Counted from the stretch's first letter, positions 25,150 to 34,331 are shown. The stretch: DNA of 64,000 nt from Belnapia mucosa (GCF_016775475.1 NZ_JAEUXJ010000008.1:62001-126000); one strand, 5' to 3'. Program-made: numbers and translations. The notes: generated by a model not told the origin, from the letters alone.

Positions 25150-27965
25150 GGCTGCGCCGCCCGCCACAGCAGGAAGGGCGCCAGCTCGGCCAGCCGCCGC
25201 GGCTCGGTCGCCGGGCCGGTCAGGCGCAGCCCGACCTCCGGCGCGTCCGCCAGCGGCCGCGCCGCGATCCGCAGGTCCAGCGCGCCGCGCGCCAGGTCGA
25301 TGCTGCCGCCGAGGCTCGCCGCCCCACCGCCCTCGGTCGCCAGGCTGCCGGCGGTCAGGGTGGCGCGGCCCTCATCCAGGCTCGCCGCCGCCTCCAGCCG
25401 CTCGAAGGCGGTGGCGCCACCGGCCAGCGCGGCGCGCATCGGGGCTTCCGGCTCGGCCAGCCCGGCCGCCGCATGCAGGGCACTGAGGTCGAGCCCGGTC
25501 AGCACCCCGTCGCGCACCGCCAGCGCCGCCGTCCCGTTCAGGGTCGCCGCCAGCGCCGCCATGCTGTGGCCGGCCGCCTGGAGCTTCACCTGCGCCTCCA
25601 CCCGGCCGGCGCCGAGATCGAAGGGCAGACCGAATAGCGGCTCGCCGAGCGTCGCATCGGCCAGTTGCGCCTCCAGCCCGAGGCGCGGCGGGGTGGCGGT
25701 GGAATCGACCGAGAGCCCGCCGCGCAGCGTCCCGCCGGCGAGCCGGGCCTGCGCACCCTCCAGCCGCAGCACCCCGCCATCCAGCTTCAGCGTGCCGGCG
25801 AGGTTGGTCAGGGGCGGCCAGTCCAGCGGCTCCACCCGCCCCGCCTCCACCGCCAGCTCGGCATCGAGCAGGCCGAGCCGGTCGAGGCCGAGCGGGGCGG
25901 GGCTGCCCGGCACCGGCGCCGGCAGCGGCAGGCGCTCGGCCTCGATCCGCCCGGTCAGGCGCGGGCGGGGGCCGGTGAGGGCCAGGGCGAGCTGGCTGCG
26001 CAGCCGCAGCGTGCCGGCGACAAGGTCGAGCCGATCCGCGGTGAAGCCAGGCGTGGCGCCCATCTGCCCGGCGAGGCTGGCGATGAGGGAGAAGGACCCC
26101 TCCCCCAGCCACTCCGCTCCCGGCCCCAGCAGCGGCGCCAGCAGCCGCGGCGCGCCCGGATGGCGCAGCGTCAGCGTGCCATTGCCGCGGCGGGCCCGGG
26201 CATCGAGATTGGCCGCCGCCTCCAGCCGCAGGCCGCCGAGATCGCCCTCGGCCCGCAGCGCCACCGCCTCCGGCACCCCGCTGCCCGAGAGGCGCAGCGC
26301 GATGGGCTGGGCCAGCAGCGGCGCCCAGGCGGCCGGCGCGAGGGGTTGCAGCGCGGCCCCGGTCGGGCCGCTGAGCTCCACCGAGAGATCGGGCAGGCGG
26401 AGGCTGCCGCCGAGCTGGGCGGAGCCGGAGGCGGCGAGGTCCAGCTCCCCGAGGCGAAACGCCAGCCGCCGCAGCGTCAGCCGGCCGCTCTCGAGCGAGG
26501 CATCCAGCACCGCCCGCTCCGCCGCCAGGTCGCGCCAGGCGACCCGGTCGGCGGCGAGGCGGAGATTGAGGTCGAGCCCCGGCACCTCGGTCAGGGTCGG
26601 CAGCAGCCCGTTCAGGTCGAGCCGATCGAGGGTGAGGCCGAGCCCGACCGAGAGGCGCTGCGCCGCCCGCACCACGCCATCGCCGGCGAGGCGGGTGCCG
26701 TCGATGGTCGCGGCGATGTCGGAGATGGCCGCCTGTCCTTCCTCCAGCACCAGCCGGAAGCGGCCCTCGGCCGCGCGCAGCCGGGCCGGGTCGGTGCCCG
26801 ACAGCGGCAGGCCGAGCGCCGCCAGCGTGTCGCGCAGGCTGGGCCCGGCGAAGCGGAGCGCGAGTTCCATGCGCGGCCCGGCGCTGGCCCCGGCCACGTC
26901 CAATTCCATGTCGCCCGGCAGCAGGGCGGAGACGTCGGAGAGGGTCAGCCGGTCGCCCTCGATGAAGAAGCCGCCGCGCAGCCGACGCAGCGGCACCCCG
27001 CCGAAGCCGGTGGATTCGGCCGAGAGGTCGATGCTGACCGGCACCGCCAGGGGCCGCCCGCCGCCACGGGTCGGGCGCAGCGCGGCGAGCCAGGCATCGA
27101 GGTCGAGCCGCCCCGCCGCCAGCGCGACATCGAGCCGCGGGGCCGGCGAGAGGCGCAGCGTCGCAGCACCCCGCGCCGGCTGGCCGCCGAGATCGAGCGA
27201 GAGGTCATCGGCGGCGAAGAGCTCGGCCGCGGCGGTCAGGCGGCCGGTGGCGCGGAAGGCGCCGGGCGGGGCCGGCAGCAGCACGGAGAGGTCGGGGCCC
27301 GCCGCCTCCATCCGTCCCTCGAACCCGTCCGAGGCGAGCACGCCGCGGGCCGTGAAGGTGGCGCCGGCAAGCGCGAGGGAGAGGTCGAGCGGCGCGATGC
27401 CGTCGAAGCCGGCGCGGCCGAGCTGGCCGGAGAAGCGGATGGCATAGCCACGCCAGGCGAGGCTGCCCTCGGCGGTCAGCGCCTCGGCCAGGTCGCCGGT
27501 CTGCAGGCGGGCATTCAGCGCCTCGAATTGCAGGCCGCCGAGCTTCAGGCGGCAATCCTCCAGCCGCGCATCCAGCGCGCCGAACCAGGGCGGCGGGCGG
27601 AGGCCCGGCAGCGCGGTGGGCGGCCAGGGCAGGCTGATCTCGCCGCCGACCAGCGCGATCTCGCGCGGCTCCAGCCGCCCGGCCAGCAGCGCCGGCAGGT
27701 CGAGCCGGAGGCGCATGGCGCGGGCGGTGATGGCGAGGCCATCGTTATTGGCGCCGATGGCGACGGCCGCGGCCTCGACCCGCGGCTGCGGCAGCAGCGT
27801 CAGGGTGATGCGGCCGCCCAGCGTCACCGGGCGGCCGAGCTGGGTGCTGGCGATATCCGCCAGCTGCGCCCGGTAGGGTTCCCAATCCAGCAGCCGCGGC
27901 CCGACCCAGATGGCGGCGCCGAGCAGCGCCAGCCACGGCAGCAGGAAGACCGCGAGCCGGCGCAT
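25146..27965 (-). CDS. AsmA-family inner-membrane-anchored protein
   Basis: A 939-residue AsmA-like protein. It starts with a single membrane anchor (LAVFLLPWLALLGAAIWVG), followed by the AsmA hallmark LLDWEPYRAQLADIASTQLG and GRITLTLLPQPRVEAAAV. A long repeat-rich beta domain follows, with alternating R/L-rich strands typical of bridge-like lipid-transfer proteins, and a C-terminal AsmA-like region (LDLSALHAAAGL…LGGSIDLARGALDLRI). Members link inner and outer membranes and move phospholipids; that role is from the family. The ATG ending at 27965 was chosen because upstream sequence belongs to the preceding gene. It starts 16 bp after the fused oxoprolinase gene and may be co-transcribed. Confidence 0.85.
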   Translation of the reverse strand: MRRLAVFLLPWLALLGAAIWVGPRLLDWEPYRAQLADIASTQLGRPVTLGGRITLTLLPQPRVEAAAVAIGANNDGLAITARAMRLRLDLPALLAGRLEPREIALVGGEISLPWPPTALPGLRPPPWFGALDARLEDCRLKLGGLQFEALNARLQTGDLAEALTAEGSLAWRGYAIRFSGQLGRAGFDGIAPLDLSLALAGATFTARGVLASDGFEGRMEAAGPDLSVLLPAPPGAFRATGRLTAAAELFAADDLSLDLGGQPARGAATLRLSPAPRLDVALAAGRLDLDAWLAALRPTRGGGRPLAVPVSIDLSAESTGFGGVPLRRLRGGFFIEGDRLTLSDVSALLPGDMELDVAGASAGPRMELALRFAGPSLRDTLAALGLPLSGTDPARLRAAEGRFRLVLEEGQAAISDIAATIDGTRLAGDGVVRAAQRLSVGLGLTLDRLDLNGLLPTLTEVPGLDLNLRLAADRVAWRDLAAERAVLDASLESGRLTLRRLAFRLGELDLAASGSAQLGGSLRLPDLSVELSGPTGAALQPLAPAAWAPLLAQPIALRLSGSGVPEAVALRAEGDLGGLRLEAAANLDARARRGNGTLTLRHPGAPRLLAPLLGPGAEWLGEGSFSLIASLAGQMGATPGFTADRLDLVAGTLRLRSQLALALTGPRPRLTGRIEAERLPLPAPVPGSPAPLGLDRLGLLDAELAVEAGRVEPLDWPPLTNLAGTLKLDGGVLRLEGAQARLAGGTLRGGLSVDSTATPPRLGLEAQLADATLGEPLFGLPFDLGAGRVEAQVKLQAAGHSMAALAATLNGTAALAVRDGVLTGLDLSALHAAAGLAEPEAPMRAALAGGATAFERLEAAASLDEGRATLTAGSLATEGGGAASLGGSIDLARGALDLRIAARPLADAPEVGLRLTGPATEPRRLAELAPFLLWRAAQP

Positions 27966-27981
27966 CAGGGGAGAGGTGGCC

Positions 27982-30900
27982 TCATGCCGCGCGGCCCCAG
28001 CCGCCGCCGCCTGGCGTCTCCACCACCAGCGCGTCGCCCACGGCGAGGTCGGCGCTGCCGCTATTGCCGGGGATGGGTTCGATGCGGCCATCGGCGCGCT
28101 CGACCCATTGCCGGCCGGGCAGGCCATCCGTGCCGCCCATCAGCCCATGCGGCGGGACATTGCGGCGGGAGGCGACGACGATCGCCTGCATGGCGCGGAG
28201 GAAGCGGATGCGCCGCCGCGCCCCGTCGCCGCCGCGCCACTGGCCGGCGCCGCCGGAGCCGCGGCGGATCGAGAACTCCTCCAGCCGCACCGGATAGCGG
28301 AGCTCCAGGATCTCCGGATCGGTCATGCGGGTATTGGTCATATGGGTCTGCACCGGCCCCCAGCCGTCGAATCCGGGACCGGCACCGACGCCGCCGCAGA
28401 CCGTTTCATAATACTGGTAGGTGTCGTCGCCGAATATCACGTTGTTCATGGTCGCCTGGGCCGAGGCACAGGCCTGGAGCGCCGCCAGCAGGGCGTTGCA
28501 GGTCATCTGGCTGACCTCGGTATTGCCGGCGACGACCGCGGCGCCGGGGCGGGGCGAGAGGAAAGTGCCCTCCGGGACCACGATCTCGAGCGGCTTCAGG
28601 CAGCCATCGTTCAGCGGAATCTCCTCGCCGACCAGGGCGCGGAAGCAGTAGAGCACCACGGCGCGGCAGACCGCGGCGGGGGCGTTGAAATTGCTCGGCC
28701 GTTGCGGGCCGGTGCCGGTGAAGTCGATGGTGGCGCGGCGGTTGGCGCGATCCACCCGGACGGCGACGACCAAGGGCGTGCCGTCATCCGTGGTGGTGCG
28801 GAACTCGCCGTCCTGAAGCCGTGCCAGGACGCGGCGGACGCTCTCCTCCGCATTGTCCATGACGTGGCGCATATAGGCGCGGACCGTCTCTAGCCCCTGT
28901 TCCCGCACGGCGCGGCGGAGTTCCTGCACGCCCTTCTCATTGGCAGCGATCTGCGCCTTGATGTCGGCGACGTTCACATCCGGGCTGCGGGCCGGGTATT
29001 TGGCCGAGGCCAGCAGGGCGCGGAACTCCGCCTCGCGGAAGCGGCCCTGCTCCACCAGCAGGAAGTCGTCGATGACGACGCCCTCCTCCTCCAACGTACG
29101 GGAGAGCGGCGGGGTCGAGCCGGGGGTGAGGCCGCCGATATCGGCATGGTGGCCGCGGCTGCCGAGGAAGAAGAGGATCTCCCGCCCCGCCTCGTCGAAG
29201 ACCGGGGTGATGACGGTGACGTCCGGAAGGTGGGTGCCGCCGTTATAGGGGTTGTTCAGCGCCACCACATCGCCCGGCCGCAGGGTCTTGCCCCGCAGGC
29301 GGATGACGGTGCGGACGCTCTCTCCCATGGCACCGAGATGCACCGGGACATGCGGCGCGTTGGCGACGAGGCCGCCCGTCGCATCGAAGATGGCGCAGGA
29401 GAAATCCAGCCGCTCCTTGATGTTCACACTGAGCGAGGTGTTCTGCAGGACGGCGCCGGTCTGCTCGGCGATGGACATGAAGAGGTTGTTGAACAGCTCC
29501 AGCATCACCGGGTCGGGACGACCGGTGACCTCGGTGCGGGTCGCCTCGCGCGGGGTGGTGCGGCGGAGGATGAGGTGGTTCAGCGCCGTGACCTCGGCGG
29601 TCCAGCCGGGCTCGACCACCGTCGTTGCATTGGCCTCGCGGATCAGGCAGGGGCCGGGCAGACGGTCGCCGGCCAGCAGCGCCTCGCGGTCATGGACCGG
29701 GGCGGCATGCTCGGCGCCGGCGGCAAAGAGCGATGCGGTGTCGAGGAGGGGGATCGCCCCGCCGCCGGTGCGGTCGGCGAGGCGCGCTTCCTCGACCGAT
29801 TCACCGGCGGCGGTGACCTCGGCGATGCAGGCCTCGACCACGATCTGCCGCTCCGGCGTGGCGAAGCCGAAGCGCTGGCGATGGGCGGTGGTGAAGGCGG
29901 CGACCACCGCCTCATGCGTGCCGAAGGGCACGGGGAGGAAGCTGTCCGTCCCGGCATAGCGGAGATGCAGGCGGCGGGCGGCGGCGATGCGGCCGGCCTC
30001 GGCGCCTTGGCGCAGCAACTCCTCCCGCCCCTCGGCGGCGAGGCTGTCGAGCGTCCGCGCCAGGCCGTCCATGCCCGCGGCCGAGAGCGGACCCTCGACC
30101 GCCGCCTCGCGGATCACCGTCTGGTCGGCGAGGCCCATGCCATAGGCCGAGAGCACGCCGGCGAAGGGGTGGATGAAGACCGTCTCCATGCCGAGTTCGT
30201 CCGCCACCAGGCAGGCATGCTGGCCGCCGGCGCCGCCGAAGCATTGCAGCGCGTGGCGGGTGACGTCATGGCCCTTCTGGATCGAGACCTGCTTGATGGC
30301 ATTGGCCATATTGGCGACGGCGACGCGGAGGAAGCCCTCGGCCACCGCGCGCGGCTCCGGCGTCTCGCCGGTCGCGGCGCCGATCTCGGCGGCGAGGGCG
30401 GCGAATTTCTCCCGCACCACCTCGGCATCGAGGGGCTGGTCGCCATTCGGGCCGAAGATCGCCGGGAAATGGTGCGGCTGGATCTTGCCGACCATGACAT
30501 TGGCATCGGTCACGGTCAGCGGGCCGCCGCGGCGGTAGCAGGCGGGGCCAGGCACGGCGCCGGCGCTTTCCGGGCCGACGCGGTAGCGGGCGCCGTCGAA
30601 TTGCAGGATGGAGCCGCCGCCGGCCGCGACGGTGTTGATCGCCATCATCGGCGCGCGCATCCGCACGCCGGCGACCAGCGTCTCGAAGGCGCGCTCGAAC
30701 TCGCCGGCATAGAGGGCGACATCGGTGCTAGTGCCGCCCATGTCGAAGCCGATGATGCGGTCGAGCCCGGCCATGCCCGCGGTCCGCGCCGCGCCGACAA
30801 TGCCGCCGGCGGGGCCGGAGAGGATGGCGTCCTTGCCCTGGAAATGCCCGGCCTCGGCAAGGCCGCCATTCGACTGCATGAAATAGAGGCGGACGCCCGG

Positions 30901-31590
30901 CAGCTCGCCCGAGACCTGCTCCACATAGCGGCGGAGGATCGGCGAGAGATAGGCATCGACCACGGTGGTGTCGCCGCGCGGCACGATGCGCGGCAGCGGC
31001 GAGGCCTGGTGGCTGAGCGAGATCTGCGGAAAGCCGATCTCGCGCGCGATCTCGCCCAGGCGGAGCTCATGCGCCGGATGCGCCCAGGCATGCATCAGCA
31101 CGATGGCAACGGCGCGGATCCCATCCGCCCAGGCGGCTTCCAGCGCGGCGCGGGCAGCACCCTCGTCGAGCGGCTCCAGCTCCTCGCCGGAGACGGCGAT
31201 GCGGCCGCCGATCTCGGCCACCTGCTCATGCAGCAGGTCGGGCAGCTTGACGTTGAGGTCGAAGAGGCGCGGCCGGGCCTGATTGCCGATGCGCAGCATG
31301 TCGGCGAAGCCGCGATTGACCAGCAGCAGCACCCGCTCGCCCTTGCGCTCCAGCAGGGCATTGGTGGCGACGGTGGTGCCCATCTTCACCGCCTCGATCA
31401 CGCCGGGCGGGATGGGGGCGCCGGGCGCGAGGCCCAGGATCTGGCGGATGCCGGCGACGGCGGCGTCGCGGTAGCGGCCGGGATTCTCGGACAGCAGCTT
31501 GGCGGTCGAGAGCCGCCCCTCGGGGTCGCGGGCGACGATATCGGTGAAGGTGCCGCCGCGATCGATCCAGAACTGCCAGCCCGCGTCCAT
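27982..31590 (-). CDS. Fused hydantoinase A–B / 5-oxoprolinase-type enzyme
   Basis: A 1202-residue protein joining HyuA and HyuB modules in one chain, like eukaryotic-type 5-oxoprolinase (OplaH). The N-terminal half has WIDRGGTFTDIVARD, MGTTVATNALLERKG, DMGGTSTDVALYAGE and GGGSILQFDG. The C-terminal half has LFNNLFMSIAEQTGAVLQ, HLGAMGESVRTVI, NNPYNGGTHLPDVTV and a closing TPGGGGWGRA. The family hydrolyses ATP to open 5-oxoproline to glutamate; alternative cyclic amides cannot be excluded. Start ATG at 31590 has GGAGG 5 nt upstream. It is divergent from a MarR regulator across a symmetric promoter and is the second hydantoinase-type system in 13 kb. Confidence 0.88.
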   Translation of the reverse strand: MDAGWQFWIDRGGTFTDIVARDPEGRLSTAKLLSENPGRYRDAAVAGIRQILGLAPGAPIPPGVIEAVKMGTTVATNALLERKGERVLLLVNRGFADMLRIGNQARPRLFDLNVKLPDLLHEQVAEIGGRIAVSGEELEPLDEGAARAALEAAWADGIRAVAIVLMHAWAHPAHELRLGEIAREIGFPQISLSHQASPLPRIVPRGDTTVVDAYLSPILRRYVEQVSGELPGVRLYFMQSNGGLAEAGHFQGKDAILSGPAGGIVGAARTAGMAGLDRIIGFDMGGTSTDVALYAGEFERAFETLVAGVRMRAPMMAINTVAAGGGSILQFDGARYRVGPESAGAVPGPACYRRGGPLTVTDANVMVGKIQPHHFPAIFGPNGDQPLDAEVVREKFAALAAEIGAATGETPEPRAVAEGFLRVAVANMANAIKQVSIQKGHDVTRHALQCFGGAGGQHACLVADELGMETVFIHPFAGVLSAYGMGLADQTVIREAAVEGPLSAAGMDGLARTLDSLAAEGREELLRQGAEAGRIAAARRLHLRYAGTDSFLPVPFGTHEAVVAAFTTAHRQRFGFATPERQIVVEACIAEVTAAGESVEEARLADRTGGGAIPLLDTASLFAAGAEHAAPVHDREALLAGDRLPGPCLIREANATTVVEPGWTAEVTALNHLILRRTTPREATRTEVTGRPDPVMLELFNNLFMSIAEQTGAVLQNTSLSVNIKERLDFSCAIFDATGGLVANAPHVPVHLGAMGESVRTVIRLRGKTLRPGDVVALNNPYNGGTHLPDVTVITPVFDEAGREILFFLGSRGHHADIGGLTPGSTPPLSRTLEEEGVVIDDFLLVEQGRFREAEFRALLASAKYPARSPDVNVADIKAQIAANEKGVQELRRAVREQGLETVRAYMRHVMDNAEESVRRVLARLQDGEFRTTTDDGTPLVVAVRVDRANRRATIDFTGTGPQRPSNFNAPAAVCRAVVLYCFRALVGEEIPLNDGCLKPLEIVVPEGTFLSPRPGAAVVAGNTEVSQMTCNALLAALQACASAQATMNNVIFGDDTYQYYETVCGGVGAGPGFDGWGPVQTHMTNTRMTDPEILELRYPVRLEEFSIRRGSGGAGQWRGGDGARRRIRFLRAMQAIVVASRRNVPPHGLMGGTDGLPGRQWVERADGRIEPIPGNSGSADLAVGDALVVETPGGGGWGRAA

Positions 31591-31652
31591 GCCTGCCTCC
31601 ACCGCATCCGTGATGCAGCCCCCTCGCCCCAGGCGCAAGGCCGCGGCGGCCT

Positions 31653-31682
31653 CATTGACGATTTATCAGTATTTTGTCAATG
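31653..31682. promoter_or_regulatory. Symmetric divergent promoter/operator of the MarR gene
   Basis: CATTGAC (31653–31659) and GTCAATG (31676–31682) form a perfect 7-bp inverted repeat separated by 16 AT-rich bases. On the plus strand TTGACG (31655–31660), 17 bp, CAATGT (31678–31683) fits a promoter for the MarR gene. On the minus strand TTGACA (31680–31675), 17 bp, CAATGA (31657–31652) fits one for the fused oxoprolinase. Each -35 overlaps the other's -10, so one bound dimer could silence both. Confidence 0.6.
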
Positions 31683-31689
31683 TTCGCTC

Positions 31690-32199
31690 ATGGCCGAGCC
31701 CCGCCCCGTCGTCTCCTCCGCGCATCTCGCGGCCGGCGCCTCCCCGGCGCTGTCCGAGGTGGAATATGGGCTGATCGTCGCCGGCCATGCCTTCCAGCGC
31801 TGGATGGTGCTCTGCGCCGCCGCCGCCGGGGCGCCGGGGCTTTCGCCGACCGAGGTGCTGATCCTGCACACGGTGCATCATCGCGGCCGGCCGAAGCGGC
31901 AGGCGGAGATCCTGCTCGCGCTGGCGATCGAGGATGCGCATATCGCCACCTATGCCATCCGCAAGCTGGAAGGCGCCGGGCTGGTGAAGACCAGCCGCCA
32001 GGGCAAGGAGAAGCTGGTGGCGGCGACCGCCGAGGGCGCGGCCTTCTGCGCCCGCTATGCCGAGTTGCGGGAGCGGCTGCTGGCCGGGGCGGTGCGGGAT
32101 AGCGGCCCGCCGGCCCCGGCCCTGTCCGAGGCGGCACGGCTGCTGCGCACCATCTCGGGCTTCTACGAACAGGCGGCGCGGGCGGCGGCGACGCTGTAG
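31690..32199 (+). CDS. MarR-type winged-helix regulator
   Basis: A 169-residue protein with a winged-helix domain: SPTEVLILHTVHHRGRPKRQ, AEILLALAIEDAHIATYAIR (recognition helix region) and a wing with LVKTSRQGKEKLVAATAEG. It resembles the COG5631-type MarR group often encoded beside oxoprolinase or aromatic-acid genes. It likely binds the inverted repeat directly upstream and controls itself and the divergent fused oxoprolinase. The predicted transcription start falls at or next to the ATG, so the mRNA may be leaderless. It is convergent with the acyl-CoA dehydrogenase gene 13 bp downstream. Confidence 0.85.
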   Translation: MAEPRPVVSSAHLAAGASPALSEVEYGLIVAGHAFQRWMVLCAAAAGAPGLSPTEVLILHTVHHRGRPKRQAEILLALAIEDAHIATYAIRKLEGAGLVKTSRQGKEKLVAATAEGAAFCARYAELRERLLAGAVRDSGPPAPALSEAARLLRTISGFYEQAARAAATL

Positions 32200-32212
32200 G
32201 CGGGCGTCCGCG

Positions 32213-33367
32213 TCAGGCCCTCTGCTTCGGCAGCATGCTCCGGGCGATGATCTGCTTCATCACCTCGATGGAGCCGCCGGCGATGCGGGCCATGCGGGCA
32301 TCGGCCCAGGCCCGGGCGATGGGATAGTCCCACATATAGCCGGCGCCGCCATGCAGCTGGACGCACCCGTCCATCACCCGCCCCTGCAGCTCGGTCGCCT
32401 GCATCTTGGCGATGGCGGCGTCCACCGCATCCAGCTTGCCCTGGAGGTGGACCTCCAGGCAGCGATCCACATAGGCGCGGTTCACCGCGATCTCGGCCCG
32501 CATCTCGGCCAGGCGGAACTGGGTGTTCTGGAAATCCGCGAGCGTCTGGCCGAAGGCCTGGCGCCCGGTGGTGTAGGTGATGGTCCAATCGAGCGCCGCC
32601 TCGGCCGCGGCCATGCTGCGCACCGCCTGCACCAGCCGCTCCTGCGCCAATTCCGTCATCAGCTGGGCGAAGCCGCGCCCCTCCACGCCAAGCAGGTTCG
32701 CCACCGGCACCCGCACCTCGTCGAGGAAGAGCTCCGAGGTGTCCATCGCCTTGCAGCCGACCTTCTTCAGCGGCTTGCCGCGGGCGAAGCCCGGCCGGTC
32801 GGTCTCGACCAGGATCAGGCTGATGCCGCGGCCCCGCGCCGTGGGATCGGTCTTGGCGGCGAGGACGATCACATCGGCGCCCTGGGCATTGGTGATGTAG
32901 ATCTTCTGGCCGCTGATGACGTACTCCTCGCCCTCGCGCCGGGCGGAGGTGCGGATCGCCTGGAGGTCGCTGCCACCCTGCGGCTCGGTCATGGCGACGG
33001 CGGCGAGCGCCTCGCCGGTGGCCATGGGCGGCAGCCAGCGCTGCTTCTGCGCCTCGGTCCCGTAATGCAGCAGATAGGGCGCGACGATGTCGGAATGCAG
33101 CGAGAAGGCCGGCCCCGAGAGGCCGGCGCGCGCGACCTCCTCGATCACCACGGCGCTGTGCAGGAAGTCCCCGCCCATGCCGCCATACTCCTCGGGGATG
33201 TTGCAGCAGAGCAGCCCCGCCTCCCCTGCCTTGCGCCAGGCCGAGCGGGGAACCATTCCTGCCTCCTCCCAGGCGGCATGATGGGGGGCCAGCTCGCGCT
33301 CGACGAAGCGGCGCACCTGGTCCCGGAACAGCTCGTGCTCGGAGGTGAAGACGGTTCTGGGGATCAC
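32213..33367 (-). CDS. Acyl-CoA dehydrogenase, long-chain/isovaleryl-type active site
   Basis: A 384-residue FAD acyl-CoA dehydrogenase with the FAD motif VAMTEPQGGSDL and AFGQTLADFQNTQFRLAEM. The usual C-terminal catalytic Glu is missing (IAGGSIEVMK, Gly364 in its place), but Glu243 in LAQERLVQAVRS occupies the helix-G position used by long-chain and isovaleryl-CoA dehydrogenases. This is therefore an active-looking enzyme with the alternative base, suited to long or branched acyl-CoA. The start is GTG at 33367. It is divergent from the IclR gene and shares a promoter motif with the operon downstream of that regulator, so it probably belongs to the same pathway. Confidence 0.85.
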   Translation of the reverse strand: MIPRTVFTSEHELFRDQVRRFVERELAPHHAAWEEAGMVPRSAWRKAGEAGLLCCNIPEEYGGMGGDFLHSAVVIEEVARAGLSGPAFSLHSDIVAPYLLHYGTEAQKQRWLPPMATGEALAAVAMTEPQGGSDLQAIRTSARREGEEYVISGQKIYITNAQGADVIVLAAKTDPTARGRGISLILVETDRPGFARGKPLKKVGCKAMDTSELFLDEVRVPVANLLGVEGRGFAQLMTELAQERLVQAVRSMAAAEAALDWTITYTTGRQAFGQTLADFQNTQFRLAEMRAEIAVNRAYVDRCLEVHLQGKLDAVDAAIAKMQATELQGRVMDGCVQLHGGAGYMWDYPIARAWADARMARIAGGSIEVMKQIIARSMLPKQRA

Positions 33368-33385
33368 GGTGGCAGCCCTTGGCGG

Positions 33386-33414
33386 TTCGGGCTTCCATTC
33401 TTTGTGCCGAATAC
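33386..33414. promoter_or_regulatory. Candidate IclR site between divergent genes
   Basis: TTCGG (33386–33390) and CCGAA (33407–33411) form an inverted repeat in the 75-bp gap between the dehydrogenase and the IclR gene. The right arm, read on the minus strand as ATTCGGCA (33412–33405), recurs exactly upstream of the receptor operon at 34250–34257. This shared word makes it a candidate binding site for the IclR regulator encoded between the two copies. Confidence 0.45.
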
Positions 33415-33442
33415 TATTTTTGCAAGTTCAGAGTGAGGACGC

Positions 33443-34240
33443 ATGACGGTGCAGACCAATCCGGCCGAGGACGCCGCGGCAGACCCCCGGGCCGCCCGCG
33501 GCGAGGTGCCGGCGGTGGCGGCCGCCATCCGCATCCTGCGGCATCTCGCCGCCTCGCCGGCGCCGCAGGGCGTGACCCCGCTGGCCCGTGCCCTCGGCCT
33601 GCATACCAGCACCTGCTTCAACATCCTCCGCACCCTGGCCCAGGGCCAGCTGGTGCGCTTCGATACCGAGGCGAAGACCTATGCGCTCGATCTCGGACTG
33701 GTGGACCTGGCGCGGGCGGCCTTCGCCCGGGGCGCGGAGGCGGCGCATCTCCAGCCGCTGATGCGCCAGCTGGCGCTGCGTCATGGCGTCACCGTCGCGC
33801 TCTGGCGGCCGGACGGGCCGGACCGGATGGTGCTCTCGCATGTGGCCGAGAGCGACCAGGTGATGCGGATCCGCATGGGGGTCGGCCAGCGCCTGCCGGT
33901 CCTGATCGGGGCCATGGGGCGCATCGCCGCGGCTTTCGGCGAGATGGGCGAGGCCGAGATGCGCCGCCGCTTCGCCGCGCTGCGCTGGCAGCGCCCCTTC
34001 CCCTTCGAGACCTTCATGGAGCAGGTGGAGGAGGCCCGCGCCCGCGGCTGGGCGCTGGATGACGGCTACTACATGCAGGGCGTGACCACGATCTCGGCCC
34101 CGGTGCGGGGCGGCGACGGGTTGCTGGCCATCAGCGCCACCATGTTCGGCGGCCAGCATGACCGGGCGGCGCTGGAGCGCATCGGGAGCGAGTTGCAGCT
34201 CCTGGCGCTGGATGTCGAACGCTGCCTGGCTTTCGAATAG
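33443..34240 (+). CDS. IclR family transcriptional regulator
   Basis: A 265-residue regulator. The N-terminal winged helix (AVAAAIRILRHLAASPAPQG, then LARALGLHTSTCFNILRTL) is followed by the IclR effector-binding domain, with ALWRPDGPDRMVLSHVAES, IGAMGRIAAAFG and the C-terminal GGDGLLAISATMFGG. It would respond to a small organic acid or its CoA-related metabolite. It sits between the divergent acyl-CoA dehydrogenase and a co-directional receptor/CoA catabolic operon, and likely controls both through an ATTCGGCA motif found on each side. Start ATG at 33443 follows GAGTGAGGA. Confidence 0.9.
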   Translation: MTVQTNPAEDAAADPRAARGEVPAVAAAIRILRHLAASPAPQGVTPLARALGLHTSTCFNILRTLAQGQLVRFDTEAKTYALDLGLVDLARAAFARGAEAAHLQPLMRQLALRHGVTVALWRPDGPDRMVLSHVAESDQVMRIRMGVGQRLPVLIGAMGRIAAAFGEMGEAEMRRRFAALRWQRPFPFETFMEQVEEARARGWALDDGYYMQGVTTISAPVRGGDGLLAISATMFGGQHDRAALERIGSELQLLALDVERCLAFE

Positions 34241-34250
34241 AGAAAAAGCA

Positions 34251-34302
34251 TTCGGCATTGCGAAAATCAGCCTTGCGTCGGGAGCCGGCCCGGGCCTAGA
34301 AT
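34251..34302 (+). promoter_or_regulatory. Promoter and palindrome upstream of the receptor/CoA operon
   Basis: TTCGGCATTGCGAA (34251–34264) is a TTCG-N6-CGAA palindrome just after the IclR stop. It is followed by a possible promoter: TTGCGT (34273–34278), an 18-bp spacer and TAGAAT (34297–34302). The palindrome overlaps the shared ATTCGGCA word and lies just upstream of the -35, consistent with activator or repressor binding by the adjacent IclR protein. Confidence 0.45.
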
Positions 34303-34331
34303 TTCCTCAATCAAGGAGGAAACGGCCGCCC

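Noticed and set aside
24943..28514. Very long plus-strand frames (834 and 949 codons) over the AsmA-like gene
   Set aside because: Low-complexity Arg/Ser/Gln-rich translations mirroring the repeat-rich AsmA gene on the other strand.
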